Shown here: positions 1 to 12,682 of the stretch, piece by piece
How the letters are laid out: the number at the start of each line of letters is the position of its first letter
Numbering within the stretch: the first letter of the stretch is position 1
From: Solen grandis
Taxonomy: Eukaryota; Mollusca; Bivalvia; Adapedonta; Solenidae
Length of the DNA stretch: 64,000 nt
NCBI GenBank assembly: GCA_021229015.1
Contig: CM037790.1
Coordinates: 56,082,361 to 56,146,360 of the forward strand
Direction of reading: 5' to 3'
Position numbers and translations under genes: made by a program
The notes under the pieces: generated by a model
The model's input: only the letters and a program-made list of their open reading frames with translations
Database searches by the model: none
What the model was told of the DNA's origin: nothing

Positions 1-250
1 GCATAACACCTGACCTAATTGGCTGAAATCAGCCAAAGTCAAACCTGAACAAGAGATTAAGGTCATATGTCATAATGTTTGAAGATGATTGTTCAAGAAA
101 TTAAAACGCTAGAGTGTAAACAAAGTGAAATCTGGCATTTTTTTATATCAAAAGTGGCATAACTCCTGACCTAATTGGCCGAAATCAGCCATAATTGAAC
201 TTGAAGTTCATCAAAACAATAAAGTCACAAATATTTTCAGGCTGAAAATG
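1..250 (+). repeat. Body fragment of a pearl/helentron-like satellite element
   Basis: Two partial copies of the ~160-bp monomer that is expanded at 9,028-11,427 (shared words: GTGAAATCTGGCATTTTTTT, GGCATAACTCCTGACCTAATT). Neither terminal hairpin is present, so the window opens inside or beside a truncated element. No gene is seen in 1-480. Confidence 0.6.
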
Positions 251-486
251 ACAGCAGCGACATTACATTTTGGTAAATGAGTATTTGATAGTACATTTAT
301 CACTGTTTAATTCACGTAACATGAAAGGTGATGTATGTAATGTTGCAAAGATATACAAAAGTATTTCTGCTGGCATGAATGTGCATCATACTGATGGAGT
401 AACTAATAAATACAACTGTGTAGAAGTTTTGCTTATCTTTATTATGCTTTAGTGATATTATATTTAATTATGTCCATGATGTATCT

Positions 487-735
487 GGGCCTTCGTGGCT
501 AAGAGGGTTAAGTCGCTGATTTTAGCACTCACTCAGCCCATCACAGCGTGGGTTCAAATCACGGCAAGGTCATTCGGATTTTCCTGTGAGGAAGCCTTCC
601 AGCTGGCTTGCAGTAGGTCGGTGGTTCTACCCGATGCCTCCGTGCATTCGGGGTCTTCCTCCACCTGTAATTAGCTGGACGTCGCTAAATGACTGAAATA
701 CTGTCAAAGCGACGGTAAACTCAAATAGTCAAGTC
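487..735 (+). repeat. tRNA-derived SINE, family 1, long-tail subfamily
   Basis: A tRNA-like head (GGCTAAGAGGGTTAAGTCGC resembling an A box; GTGGGTTCAAATC resembling a B box) is followed by the family body GAAGCCTTCCAGCTGGCTTG, GGTCTTCCTCCACCTGTAAT and TAGCTGGACGTCGCTA. The copy ends in an AAACTCAAATAGTCAAGTC tail. About ten copies occur in this window on both strands. Short open frames inside the copies are not genes. Confidence 0.85.
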
Positions 736-748
736 TAGTCATGATGTA

Positions 749-1540
749 CAGTAGAACCTTGTTAAACCGAAGTCCTTGGGACCAAGCGGAAAACTTCGAA
801 ATAACGATTATTCGGATTAAAAATCCAATGGAAATTATAGTTTTTGTGCATGCATGTCTGCGTTTTCATTACCGGTGCAGATCTTGGAATTCGTTCTGCC
901 ATGAAAACAACCTTTTACGTATATAGATCTTAATACTGTTTGCATGTTATGAAAAGTAATAAGAATATTTTATAATCTACTGTGGTGTTTCTGATTAACA
1001 TAATCGTTCAAACATGTCAACATAGTGATACATATTTTTACCATCCATCTGCTGCTTCAGGTAGCGTCGCATGCCGGTGACGAACGCGATGATATGGAGT
1101 GTATTCAAGATCTGACACCTGGGTTTATCTCTTGACACGTGCATATTATGTAACCTATTAGACATTGATTAGCAATTATCAACATTTCGGACACACATTA
1201 TCCAATTCAATCTCAAAAAGAAGTGTGAAAAACTTGTCTGAGCCATCATGCCGCAAAATAAACTAGGTTACTGACCGGATACGAATGATGAGAATGACAA
1301 TAATTGGTTCATGAAAATTTATGAAAATCGACTTCGAAATAAAAATAAAAATATACATGAATTGCAACCTCGGGACCGGGATTTTACTTTGAAATAGCTA
1401 AAAAATCTAAATAGCGAAATTCGGATTAAACATTTTATTTTTTAAGTTAAAATAAAAAGGGAAGAAATCGGGACCTAAAATAAACTTCGAAATGGCAGGG
1501 AATTCAGTTCAATGATGTTTGGTTTGGCAAGGTTCTACTG
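749..1540. mobile_element. Non-coding pogo/Tc1-mariner-like element
   Basis: Terminal inverted repeats CAGTAGAACCTTG and CAAGGTTCTACTG are each flanked by TA (747-748 and 1541-1542), the target duplication of Tc1/mariner/pogo transposons. The 792-bp interior has no transposase-like frame, so this is a non-autonomous copy. Superfamily is inferred from TIR and TSD only. Confidence 0.7.
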
Positions 1541-2553
1541 TATCTATATAAAAATTCACCTTAATGTTGGGACAGTTTTCAGGCCTTTTTCTGGAGTATC
1601 CAGCGTGGGCACGGGTCCGGTAAATGGACCCATTCCCCATAAGAAATCATACTTTTTTTCCCCAATTCTATTTAAAAAAATCCCAAAATTCTGGTTAAAA
1701 AAAATATCCCAACCCAGCCTCTTTCATTGATTCAATATGATTGACAATGCATTTGAATATAAGCTATAAAGACATATTTTTGATTATTTGCATAGTATCT
1801 TTAACATTTTACAGAGTAGATGCATACCTATTTCAAACCATGTAAATAAGCAGTAGTGAAAAATTAATTATTGAAAGTGTCATTGGTTTTTGCGGATTTT
1901 CTTTCACTTTTGAAAACTTGAAATTATAATTGACTGCACACAAAATGAGTGAGAATGCTGTCATGACACATTATTGGAAAATTCCTTTTTAATTGACTGC
2001 ACACAGAAGGATTAGTTAAAATTGATTATATAATTTTAAGTTAAAAATGTTTTGTTTTTTTTGTGTGTAACTTAATCACCTTTTAGAGCTGATAAATTTC
2101 ATAATGAAAATAATGCAAGAAATCTAATCACAAAATTGATTAAAAAAAAAAAAGAAACTAGCTCATTTAGTGTATTCTTCCCAAATAGTCTAGTTAGTTT
2201 TCGCATGAAAAAATTCCCAGTTCCAAATTTTCAATTTTCCCAAAATGGTCTGAAAAAGGCGAAATGTTTATTGATATAGTTAAATGGTTAGAATAATATA
2301 AATATCTTGGAGTAAGGTAAAAAAATATTATTAGGTAAAGCTGTGTTTATCATGATGTATGTTAAAATTGTTTATCATTTGTAACTTAAAAGAATGTAAA
2401 AAATAATAAAATAACTTTTTTGTTTGATTTTTTTATACCCATGATTGTATGCATGCGTATGTGCAAATGAATGTGTGTCATGAGTGGATGAGTTATCCAT
2501 TAAAATAGTCATATCTAAAATACATATTTGTAACATTGAGCAACAAAGTGATC
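1541..2553. other. AT-rich intergenic stretch, nothing recognised
   Basis: About 1 kb between two transposons. It is rich in A and T runs, has no open frame of note, and shows no terminal repeat or splice-bounded coding segment that I can recognise. Confidence 0.6.
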
Positions 2554-2584
2554 TAATCTCTACTGAGATCCGCTCCAGTTATTA

Positions 2585-5500
2585 GGGCTTTCTGCCTCAA
2601 GCAGAAAGACCTATTGGGTTTGTTATGTTTTTTCTTATTATTATTATTATTATTATTCTACTTTTTTCTTCCTTTTGAGGTTCAAATTAAAACAGGTTGC
2701 CGATGAGCTAGCAGCATGAAATTTTTATAGTATGCACAGTGACTTTGGCGCTTTTGATCGTCATAATTTTTTTCTTCATGTGACGTCACATGACGTCAGG
2801 GCGGAAAAAAGCTACAAAAGCTTGTTCGAGCTCTACAGCCGTCATGATTGGACCGATTTACTTGATTTTTTCACAGAATGTATATATTATGTTCTTGTTG
2901 TGCAGGATTATATACGTTTTGCAATATTTGAAAAGATCAAGGATCTATGGCTGAACCAAGTTTCGAACTTTGGACCAGAAAATGTATTGATGTATTACGA
3001 AGCAGTCAGATAAGCTAGAAACATGGAATTTGGACAGAATATGTGTCCTATTGATTTCTTTCAGTTCTGAGAAGATTGACGTCGTATGACGTAAAATGAC
3101 GTAATGACGCGTTATCAATTTTTTTATCCAAAATATACGGTTTTTTAGCACTGGAAGACAAAGTTTTTGACCGATTTGCATAAAATTTTCATTGAAGGTG
3201 CAACATAGCCTCTTATTGTCATCAGTCACTTCCGCTTCCGGAAAATAGCTAAGGTCAAGGTCACATGTCAATTATCGGTTTTTTCTTCGGCCTTAAATAT
3301 CTCAAAAACGAAAAATATTTTATCGAGACACTATGCGTATAATTTGTAGTGCTTTGAAATGCCTTTCAGACGATATATAGTTTTTGAAGATCGGGGTTGA
3401 ATCAGTTGAGTTATTGCAGAAAAACAAAAATGCTGCAACCCTAAGCGCACTTAACTACTTATATCTCGATAATTATTGATTTTTGTTAATAAGAGTATGA
3501 ATATAATTTGTAGATCAATGCCCGGCTGTTCTTTTGGTGTTTGAATTTTAAAGATTGACCTAATATTCATTAAGTTATAAGGAAAAACAAAACGATATGA
3601 ACATATTTATCCCCGATTTTTGCAGTGTGCTCATGGTTTAACCGCCCGTATCTACAAAGTGTTTAAAGATACATACAATTATGAAGCGGGTGAATTGTGG
3701 GAAATCAAAAGGCCTTTCTAACGGTACCTAGCTTTTTAAAATTGGACTTAATATAAGGAAGTTACATGAAAAATAAGAATTCAATAAAACCGTTCTTTCA
3801 TGCACTCCCGCAGTAAGTCCCGATCACTTGATTCCTTTTTTCGAAGAAACTATTATTTTTTTTAAAATAACATATAGAACATTTTTATTTTTTTTTGCAT
3901 GATGTTATGCGGTTCTAATGATATGCAGATTTTAATGATCGGACCATAAATTATAAAGTTATTTGTCGAAAGGCAATAATAGACATGAACATCTTTTTGC
4001 CGACTTTTGCAGTTTTCTTGAAAAATAACTTTCTATATCTCAAAACCCGTAATAGAAAAGTTGAAACATGAAACACGTGAAATGTTGGAAATTTAAAGGC
4101 CTTTCTAATGGTACCTAGCGTTTTAAAATTGGACATCGGACATCCTATAAGGAAGTTAGATAAGAAATAAGAAGTCATTTAAACCGTTCTTTCATGCATT
4201 TCTGCAGTTAGTCCCTATCATTTGATTGTTTTTTTTTTCTAAGAAACTATTAATTTTTGAAAATAACATAAAGAACAGTATTATTAGCGTGATGCAATGC
4301 GGTTCTAATGGTATGCAGATTTTAATGATCGGGCCATTAATTATAAAGTTATTTGTCGAAGGGCAATAATAGACATGAACATCGTTTTGCCGATTTTTTG
4401 CCGTTTCTTTGAAAAATAACTTTCTATATCTCAGAACACGTAACAGAAAAGTTGAAACATGAAACAAGTGAAATGTTGGAAATATAAAGGCCTTTCTTTT
4501 TTAAAATTGGACATCATATAAGGAAGTTAGATGAGAAATAAAAATTAATTTATACCGTTCTTTCATGCACTTCTGCAATTAGTCCTAATCACTTGATTGC
4601 TTTTTCTAAGAAACAATTAATTCTAAGCTCACCTGAGCACATGTGCTAAAGATGAGCTATAAGAATCGATGAATGTCCATTGTCCGTCCGTCTGTCCGTC
4701 AATCCGCCGTCCGTCCGTCGTCCACAATTAGTTTGTTTGCACTCTAGCATCTTCATTTCTTAAGTAATCAACTTCAAACTTTAGAACAATGTTTATTACC
4801 ATAAAATCTTGGTCAAGTCCGATTATGGCTGATATCAGCCTATTAGGTCAGGAGTTATGCCCCTTTTAATATTGAAAAAAGCTAGATTTCACATTGTCAT
4901 TGTCACTTTGCACTCTAACATCTTCATTTCTAAAGCAATCATCTTTAAACTTTATGACAATGTTTATTATTATCCTCTCACGGCCAACTTTGATTATGGC
5001 TGATATTAACTTCTTAGGTCAGGAGTTATGCCCCTTTTAATATTAAAATATGCCAATTTTCCCTTTGTTTGCACTCTAGCATCTTCATTTCTTAAGCAAT
5101 CATCTTCAAACTTTATGACAATGTTTATTACCATAAAATCTCGGACAATTTCGATTATGGCTGATATCGGACCATAAGGTCATGAAATATGCTCCTTTAA
5201 ATATTAAACAATGCCAATTTTTAGTTTGTTTGCACTGTAGCATCTTCATTTCTTAAGAATCATCTTCAAACTCTATGACAATGTTTATAGCCATATTCTT
5301 TTGGCCAAGTTCGATTATGGCTGATATATGTCAATAAGGTCAGGAGTTATGCCCCTTTTTAATATTCTTCATTTCTGAAATAATCATCTTCAATCTTTAG
5401 ACCAATGTATATAGCTATATTCTTTCTGCCAAGTTCGATAATGGCTGATCTGCCAATTAGGTCAGGAGTTATGCCCCTTTTGATGTTTAAATTTGTGTGT

Positions 5501-6357
5501 TTTAAGCCATATTTTTTGAGTCAAGTTTGACTTCAAATTTCGACAACAGGCTCTCTTTAGTTCGTGGAATTATAAATAATCTGATGGATTATGTCTTCAG
5601 TACAACTATGCTATAATTTAATAACTTCTACAGGCAATGATAACAGTTTTTCTCAGGTGAGAGTCTTTAGGGCCACCTTGGCCTTCTTGTTGAAAATATC
5701 ATAAAGAACCACTTTTTTTTATCATGATGCAGTGCAGTGTATTAAGTTATTTGTCGAATGGTAGTAGTTGACATGAATATCTTTTTGCCGATATTTGCCT
5801 TTTTGGGGGGGAGGAATAACTTTATATATCGCAAAAACAGATAGGTTTAAACCTAAAGTAAGTACATGTTTGAATTCAGAAGACCTTTCTAACCATACCT
5901 GGGTTTTTAAAATCGGACATCATAGTTGCATGAAAGTAAGAATTTCTGGAAAAAAATCAAAAAAAAATCCTTGTGCTTCTGCAGTTGATCCCAGTTGATA
6001 TTTCGTAGAAAAGGAATCTTGTATACCTTTTTAACATGTTAAGAGGACTAGTGATACTTCATTCCCTTGCAGAACACGAAGATTGAATATTATTGTAGTT
6101 ATCTTAAAGATGGTTCTGGAAAAATTAGCATTATGAAATTATAACTGAAAACAAAGCCACATATTCCCTTTTGAATGCAATGACTTTAAAATTTTAATTA
6201 TGTTATATGACATCACATATTTCCTCTGTTTTACATTTATGTTTGCACTCTACAGCTGTCAATTCGGGACGGATTTCCTTCAATTTTTAAAGATGGTGTA
6301 TTTCAGAAAATATAATAAGTATGATCAGGTTTGATATGGTTTGAAGTGCAGAAAGCC
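2585..6357 (+). repeat. Hairpin-headed non-coding repeat, family S
   Basis: It begins with the perfect hairpin CTTTCTGC-CTCAA-GCAGAAAG followed by GGGTTTGTTATG and an ATT microsatellite, and ends near GCAGAAAGCCCT at ~6,347-6,358. The interior holds diverged repeats, including two related blocks at about 3,940-4,180 and 4,310-4,500 that share GTTATTTGTCGAA and GAAAAATAACTTTCTATATCTC. A second family member starts at ~58,450. Frames inside (for example 2,945-3,271) show no protein similarity that I recognise. Confidence 0.55.
4624..5692 (-). repeat. Pearl/helentron-like satellite element, reversed
   Basis: The 3' hairpin end lies at 4,624-4,665 (AGCTCACCTGAGCACATGTG), followed by a simple GTCCGTCCGTC run, five ~160-bp monomers, and the opening module at ~5,650-5,692 (CTCAGGTGAG, GGGCCACCTTGGCCTTCTTG). 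It has the same architecture and monomer type as 9,028-11,427, in opposite orientation, and it sits within the family S repeat. Confidence 0.75.
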
Positions 6358-6566
6358 CTTTCTTTTGTCCAGAACAAAAGAAGTCTAGTTTTTTTTGTAT
6401 TGGCCTCCGCTGGCGGAGGCCAGAACGAAAAATATAACCGGAGTGGATCTCAGTAGAGATTACAAAGTGATCAACACATGATAATACGATAATATACATA
6501 TCGCAGAACACATCATAATAGGCCGAGTTGGACAAGGCCGACTTGGTTAGTGGGCCGACTTGGACT

Positions 6567-6669
6567 TAATCTCTACTGAGATCCGCTCCGGTTATATTTT
6601 TCGTTCTGGCCTCCGCCAGCGGAGGCCAATACAAAAAAAAATACTTGGAGCGGATCTCAGTAGAGATTA
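6567..6669. mobile_element. Foldback MITE, Mutator-like
   Basis: A 103-bp near-perfect palindrome with ends TAATCTCTACTGAG and CTCAGTAGAGATTA and centre GGCCTCCGCCAGCGGAGGCC. It is flanked by the perfect 9-bp duplication ACTTGGACT (6,558-6,566 and 6,670-6,678). The intact duplication implies a fairly recent insertion. Confidence 0.9.
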
Positions 6670-7196
6670 ACTTGGACTAAACCGAATAGGTAATTGGGCC
6701 GAGTTGACCCTAATTTATAATCGCGGTAAATTTGAAACGTTTACGGTCGATTCGACCGAAAATAAGTGGTTACGAATGGTTTGGATATGAATGGACCTGT
6801 ATTAGTATTGAGCGAATGGAAATTTGGGCGAAGAGGTCCATAATCAATACCTTCTGCAAATTCAGGTTTTGGTCCCATTCTATGTAGTAATAGGTGTTTA
6901 TTTGATGTCTCAGTGGAATAACGCAACAACAGCGGGAATATTTAAACCGGAAATGTGGATTACGTCATGGAAATTGTGGTGTTTATATTGCGACATCACG
7001 GAGGAAAATCGGTCTCTGGATGGCGTGAATTTTAACTGTCGACTGAGCCCTTTCCATCACCCAGTATGGCTTCTACCAGGGTCTCTTAATACTAAGTATA
7101 TAAAGAGAGACCCTGCTTCTACTTAGGAAAACTATTCAAACGCGTTACTTAACGGGGTCTCCTCATATTTTAATGTTTTATGCAATTTAACTGAAT

Positions 7197-7262
7197 TTTC
7201 AATTAAATTTCCTGATTGAAATACTATCGCAGCGAAGGTAAACCCCAATACAACAACAACAA
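7197..7262 (+). repeat. SINE family 1 tail fragment, CAA-tail subfamily
   Basis: TGATTGAAATACTATCGCAG, a short GCGA-rich segment and CCCCAATACAACAAC match the 3' ends of the copies at 24,476 and 37,831. The head is missing. The surrounding 6,680-7,530 stretch has no other recognisable feature. Confidence 0.65.
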
Positions 7263-7534
7263 TTAATTTTCCCTTACAGTTAAAAAATAAAAAGTTGAGC
7301 AATTATTTATTTATTTTTTACATTTTCAGAAAGCATATAATTATATCAGTGGATTGAATCTGCAGAAATTAAGAGCATATATCCGTTGAAATTAAATTTT
7401 TATTTTAAGAATATATGTAAAATTTCAAAGCTTTGGGGTATTTTGGTATGCATTTTGGTCCTGGCATAATAGTTATTATATAACTACTTATCTGCAACAA
7501 ATTAGAGTAATCTTTCCTCTAGAAAAGAAAAGTC

Positions 7535-8107
7535 GTTTTTATACGTCCATCTTAAGATGGGGCGTATTATGTGAACACTCACGGCGGGCGGGCGTGGAAC
7601 ATTTGTTGTCCGGGCTCTAACTTCAATACCGTTTGCCCAATCCTTGTCAAACTTTTCACACATGTGCATGGCCATAATATCTCGGATGAGTTCGATATCC
7701 AGCATTATCGCGTTGATGACTTAGAAGTTATGGCCCTTGACGTACACAAAATACTTGAAATTGTGATTGTCCGGGCTCTAACTTCAATACCGTTAGTCCA
7801 ATCCTTTTCAAACTTTTCACACATGTGCATGGCCATAATATCGCGGATGAGTTCGATATCCAACATTATCGCGGAAATGACTTAGAAGTTATGGCCCTTG
7901 ACGTACACAAAATACTTGAAATTGTGATTGTCCAGGCTCTAACTTCAATACCGTTAGTCCAATCCTTTTCAAATTTTAAACATGATTGTTTTAATAAGTA
8001 ACATTCATTAACTAATGGGATTTAGGAGACAATAGCTTGTTTCTCTGAGCTATTTCTGAGAGTCCCCATACTGTGATGGGCGTATTTTGTGGCAGTCCTG
8101 ACCCTTG
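7535..8107 (+). repeat. Hairpin-headed satellite repeat, family R
   Basis: It opens with TATACGTCCATCTTAAGATGG (small CCATCTTAAGATGG palindrome) and a GGCGGGCGGGCG run. Three tandem units of about 165 bp follow, sharing GGGCTCTAACTTCAATACCG and AAACTTTTCACACATGTGCA. It ends near GTGATGGGCGTATTTTGTGG. Frames at 7,502-7,705 and 7,571-7,885 run through the tandem units and are not genes. Confidence 0.65.
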
Positions 8108-8384
8108 TTTAGAACTAATATCCACCTTAGAAAATGAAGCTTGGTTCGAAATAGATTTATGAAAATTGACTTACCTGTGTCACATGTCCTATGCTGCTAA
8201 CGTTGACACCAATCACAATTAACCGCCTTAATGATCACACGCAATACACAGGCAAGACATAGAAAGAAAAATAATCCGAAACATACATAAACAGCCCACA
8301 TGTACGACACTATCACCATAAACACAGGCATACCAGAATTTTTCAACGGGGGTGGGGTGGGGGGGCTAAAGACATGATTGTGAT

Positions 8385-8760
8385 ACCAGTGCTAGGGGGG
8401 TCCGGCATGCTCCCCCGGAAAAAATGATTCTAGGATGACGGAGATGCATTCTAATGGGGTATCTGGGGGAAATATGGTAGCTTTTTTAAAGTTAGATATA
8501 TGATTTATATATTGAAATCTAAGCCTTGGGCTAATCTCTACTGAGAGACGCTCCGGTTATTTTTTCCGCTGAGGCCAATACGAAAAAAAATAAATAACCG
8601 GAGCGGATCTCAGTAGAGATTAAGCCTTGGGTGGGCATGCTCCCCAGGAAAAAGAAAATGATTCTAGGATGTCGGAGGTGCATTCTGAGGAGTATCTTGG
8701 AGGGGAATATGGTATTTTTTTTATAATTAGATAGATGATTTATATATTGAAATCTAGGCA
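8385..8760 (+). repeat. Diverged direct duplication split by a MITE
   Basis: Two ~130-bp copies (about 8,395-8,530 and 8,632-8,765) share GGGCATGCTCCCC, ATGATTCTAGGATG and GATTTATATATTGAAATCTA. A Mutator-like MITE inserted at the end of the first copy separates them. No coding potential is seen. Confidence 0.7.
8531..8622. mobile_element. Foldback MITE, Mutator-like
   Basis: Ends CTAATCTCTACTGAG and CTCAGTAGAGATTA, with the 9-bp duplication AGCCTTGGG on both sides (8,522-8,530 and 8,623-8,631). The central palindrome is partly deleted compared with the copy at 6,567. Confidence 0.85.
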
Positions 8761-9027
8761 TTGGGCTAAGTAGTTATATTGCTTGGGGCAAAATTTTACA
8801 TCAGCCTTTTTTTCATTTTTATGCTTTTTGTCCTTAAAATCAATTTCATTGCACCTTATTTTCTTCTGTTTTGACATGATTCTTGACCCAGGCGGGCAGT
8901 TAACCTAACCATCATTCTTGGAAAGGACTAGTACTAGACTCACATCTTCCGTAAAGATTTCTCGCATACAAAAACCATAGATGGTAGCCTTGGCTCGAAC
9001 TCTGTATGATTTATATTGCTATAAAAA

Positions 9028-11427
9028 CAAGAGGGCCAAGATGACCCTTGATCACTCACCTGAGAAAGATGATTGCTTAAGAAATAAAGATGTTAGAGTG
9101 TAAACAAAGTGAAAACTGGCTTTTTTTATGGTGAAAAGTGCAAAACTCCTAAATTAACTAGTCAATATTAGTTATAATTGAACCCGATTGCGAGATTATG
9201 GGCATAAACATTGTCTTAAATTTTAAAAAAGATTGTTTAAAAAAATTAAGTTGGTAAAATGTAAACATTGGTAGAGAGTAAACAAAGTGAAATCTTGCAT
9301 TTATGTATTAAAAGGGGCATAACTAATGACCTAATTGGCCCATCTCAGCCACAATTGAACTCAATTAAGACATTATTGTAATTAACAATGTCGTAAAGTT
9401 TGAAGATGATTGCTAAAAAAAAGTGAAGATACTAGAGTGTAATCAAAGTGAAATCTGGCATTTTTTTTATATCAAAAGGGGCATAACTCCTGACATAAAA
9501 AAATTATGGCATTTTTTGAATATTGTAAGGGGCTTTACTCCTGACCTTATTGACCGATCTCAGCCACAATCAAACTCAATTGAGACATTATGGCCATAAA
9601 CATTGCCATAAAGTTTGAAGATGATTGCTCAAAAGATGAAGATGCTAGAGTGCAAACAACGTGAAATCTGGCATTTTTTTTATATTAAAAGGGGCTCAAC
9701 TCCTGACCTAATTGACTGATCTCTGAGCCACAATCAAACTCAATCAAGACAGTATGGTCATAAACATTGTCATAAATTTGAAAAAGATTCTCAAAAGATG
9801 CTAGAGTGTAAACAAAGTGAAATCTGGCATTTTTTATATTAAAAGGGGCTTAACTCCTGACCTAATTGACTGATCTCAGCCACAATCAAACTCAATCAAG
9901 ACAGTATGGTCATAAACATTGTCATAAATTTTGAAGAAGATTCTCAAAAGATGAACATGCTAGAGTGTAAACAAAGTGAAATCTGGCATTTTTTATATTA
10001 AAAGGGGCTTAACTCCTGACCTAATTGACCGATCTCAGCCATAATCGAACTCAATTGAGATATTATGGTCATAAGCATTGCCATAAAGTTTGAAGATGAT
10101 TGCTCAAAAGATGAAGATGCTAGTGTGTAAACACAGTGAAATCTTGCATTTTTTTAATATTAAAAGGGGCATAAGTCTTGACCTAATTGACGGATCTTAG
10201 CCATAACCGAACTCAAACGAGACATTATGGTCAAAAGCACAGCCATAAAGTTGGAAGATTATTGCTCAAAAGATGCAGAGGTTTTTTTTTATATTTAAAG
10301 GGGCATAAAATTGGTAAGCATTGCCGTAAAGTTGGAAAATGATTGCTCAAAAGATGCAGATGCTAGAGTGTAAACAAAGTGAAATCTGGCATTTTTTTAT
10401 ATTAAAAGGGGCTTAACTCCTGACCTAATTGACCGATCTCAGCCATAATCGAACTCAATTGAGATATTATGGTCATAAGCATTGCCATAAAGTTTGAAGA
10501 TGATTGCTCAAAAGATGAAGATGCTAGAGTGTAAACACAGTGAAATCTTGCATTTTTTGAATATTAAAAGGGGCATAATTCCTGACCTAATCAACAGATC
10601 TCAGCTTTAATCAAACTCAATCGAGACATTGTGGTCATAAGCATTGCCATAAAGTTTGAAGATAATTGCTCAAAAGATAAAGATGCTAGAGTGTAAACAA
10701 AGTGAAATCTGGCATTTTTTTATATCAAAAGGGGCTTAACTCCTGACCTAATTGACTGATCTCAGCCATTCTCATATACAATTGAGACATTATGGTCATA
10801 AACATTGTCATAAAGTTTGAAGATGATTGCTCAAAAGATGAAGATGCTAGAGTGTAAACCAAGTGAAATCTGGCATTTTTTTATATTAAAAGGGGCTAAT
10901 CTCCTGACCTAATTGACCGATCTCAGCCATATTCAAACTCAATCGAGACATTATGGTCATAAGCACTGCCATAAAGTTTGAAGATGATTGCTTAAAAGAT
11001 GAAGATGCTAGAGTGTAAACACAGTGAAATCTTGCATTTTTTGAATATTAAAAGGGGCTTATCTCCTGACCTAATTGACCGATCTCAGCCATATTCAAAC
11101 TCAATCGAGACCTTATGGTTATAAGCATTGCCATAAAGTTTGAAGATGATTGCTCAAAAGATGCAGATGCTAGAGTGTAAACAACGTGAAATATGGCATT
11201 TTTTGAATATTAAAAGGGGCATAACTCCTGACCTATTTGACGGATCTCAGCCATAATCGAAATCAAGCGAGACATTTTGGTCATAAACATTGTCTTAATG
11301 TTTTAAGATGATTGCTTAAGAAATAAAGTGATAGAGTGTAAACACTAAAAAATGTTGACGCCGCACGACGCACGACGGATGCTCACGGGATCACAATAGC
11401 TCACCCTGAGCTTTGCTCAGGTGAGCT
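9028..11427 (+). repeat. Pearl/helentron-like element with ~161-bp satellite
   Basis: It opens with AACAAGAGGGCC (hairpin degenerate in this copy) and CTCACCTGAG, carries about 14 monomers of ~161 bp, then ACGCACGACGGATGCTCACG and the 3' hairpin GCTCACCCTGAGC...GCTCAGGTGAGC followed by TAAAA. Monomer starts (GATGCTAGAGTGTAAAC) recur about every 161-170 bp. It is non-coding. The hairpin at each end plus internal satellite matches published descriptions of bivalve pearl/MINE elements, which are regarded as non-autonomous Helitron/Helentron relatives. Confidence 0.8.
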
Positions 11428-11750
11428 AAAAAAGGTTAAATATGAAAATGAAAGTGATTGAGAAGGTTATTATTTTCTTTGTACAATACAGTATTACATA
11501 TATATTTGGGCTCTATTAAAAAAGCATAACTTTGTTAAATATACATTCTGTTAAATTTTTTAACATTGACATGTCTGTTATTGCCCATTTGTTGTTTTAA
11601 ATATGATTCCTTTCTATTTAAATACATATACATGCATTTATGTTCACCTTATAATCTGTAAGACAGAGACAGCACTAAAGCCGTCCATAAAATCTTAAAA
11701 TGAATGTTGATTTTTTTTATGTCGCATTTCAAAAGTGTATATAACATTGA
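11428..11750. other. Short intergenic stretch, nothing recognised
   Basis: About 320 bp of AT-rich sequence between a satellite element and a SINE. No open frame, TIR or splice-bounded coding segment is visible. Confidence 0.5.
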
Positions 11751-11970
11751 CTTGACTATTTGAGTTTACCGTCGCTTCGATAGTATTTCAGTCATATAGC
11801 GACGTCCAGCTAATTACAAGTGGAGGAAGACCCCAAACGCACAGAGGTATCTGGGTAGAACCACCGACCAGCTGGAAGGCTTCCTCATATGAAAATCCGA
11901 ATGCCGGGATTCGAACCCACACGGTGAGGGGCTGAGTGTTAATTTTAATCCTCTCGGCCACGAGGCCCCG
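11751..11970 (-). repeat. SINE family 1, minus strand
   Basis: Reading the minus strand gives a tRNA-like head with GGGTTCGAATCCCGG, then the GAAGCCTTCCAGCTGG body, CTTCCTCCACTTGTAATTAG and the CAAATAGTCAAGTC tail (long-tail subfamily). The open frame at 11,814-12,026 is a by-product. Confidence 0.85.
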
Positions 11971-12355
11971 TATATAACACTGAACTTGATTTGATCCTTG
12001 TTGATTAATTTTACTATAATATGCACAATAAAAATGACTTAGAATTTATACTAATCGCTATCAGTGTGTTAATTGACGTCTGTGACATGCACACAAGCGT
12101 CCGACTGATTCAGATTAGAGCAGACACAATGACGTTGCCAAGGTGACAGCTAAGATAAGTGTAACAGAAGATGCTCTCACAGCAGGGGTCGGCCTGGGTG
12201 ACGGTCATTTAGCGAACTTTTATTTCAGTAAGGGGCTCACAATGGGGATTTCTACTACTTACTACAAGCATTTACCAAATCAAAGCAATTTCACCTAGGA
12301 AATTGTATGATCAGGCCAGCTGGGTGGGGGGCTTCAGCATATATATATTGGCCAA

Positions 12356-12681
12356 GAGATTATGGTAATAAATATTGTAATTAAGTTTAAGGCTGATTGC
12401 TTAAGAAATAAAGATGCTAGAGTGCAAACAAACTGAAATCTGGCATTTTTTAATATCAAAAAGGGCATAACTCCTGTGCTAAATGGCCGATATCAGCCAT
12501 AATTTAACTTGGCTGAGAGATTATGGAAATGAACATTGTCATAAAGTTTGACGATGATTGCTTATGAAATGAAGATGTTAGAGTGCAAACAAACTAATTG
12601 TGGACGACGGACGGACCGACAGATGACGGACATTCACCGATATTCATGGCTCATCCTGAGCACATGTGTTCAGGTGAGCTA
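12356..12681 (+). repeat. 5'-truncated pearl/helentron-like element
   Basis: About two ~160-bp monomers (GATGCTAGAGTGCAAACAAA), a GGACGACGGACGGACCGACA run and the 3' hairpin ending GTTCAGGTGAGCTAAA. The opening hairpin module is missing. It directly abuts the next element at 12,683. Confidence 0.7.
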
Positions 12682-12682
12682 A

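Larger units (their letters stand above)
2554..6462. mobile_element. Mutator-like TIR element split by later insertions
   Basis: The outer ends are TAATCTCTACTGAG (2,554) and CTCAGTAGAGATTA (to 6,462), flanked by the 10-bp direct repeat CAAAGTGATC (2,544-2,553 and 6,463-6,472). Target duplications of 9-10 bp with these TIRs recur at three more loci here, which is the Mutator/MULE pattern. Only ~30 bp of left arm and ~75 bp of right arm belong to the MITE. The remaining ~3.8 kb is a second repeat family plus a reversed satellite element, so this is a nested insertion. Confidence 0.75.

Noticed and set aside
9028..11427. Possible CRISPR-like array of regularly spaced repeats
   Set aside because: The whole ~161-bp unit is repeated; there are no unique spacers. 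The surroundings are eukaryotic with spliced genes.
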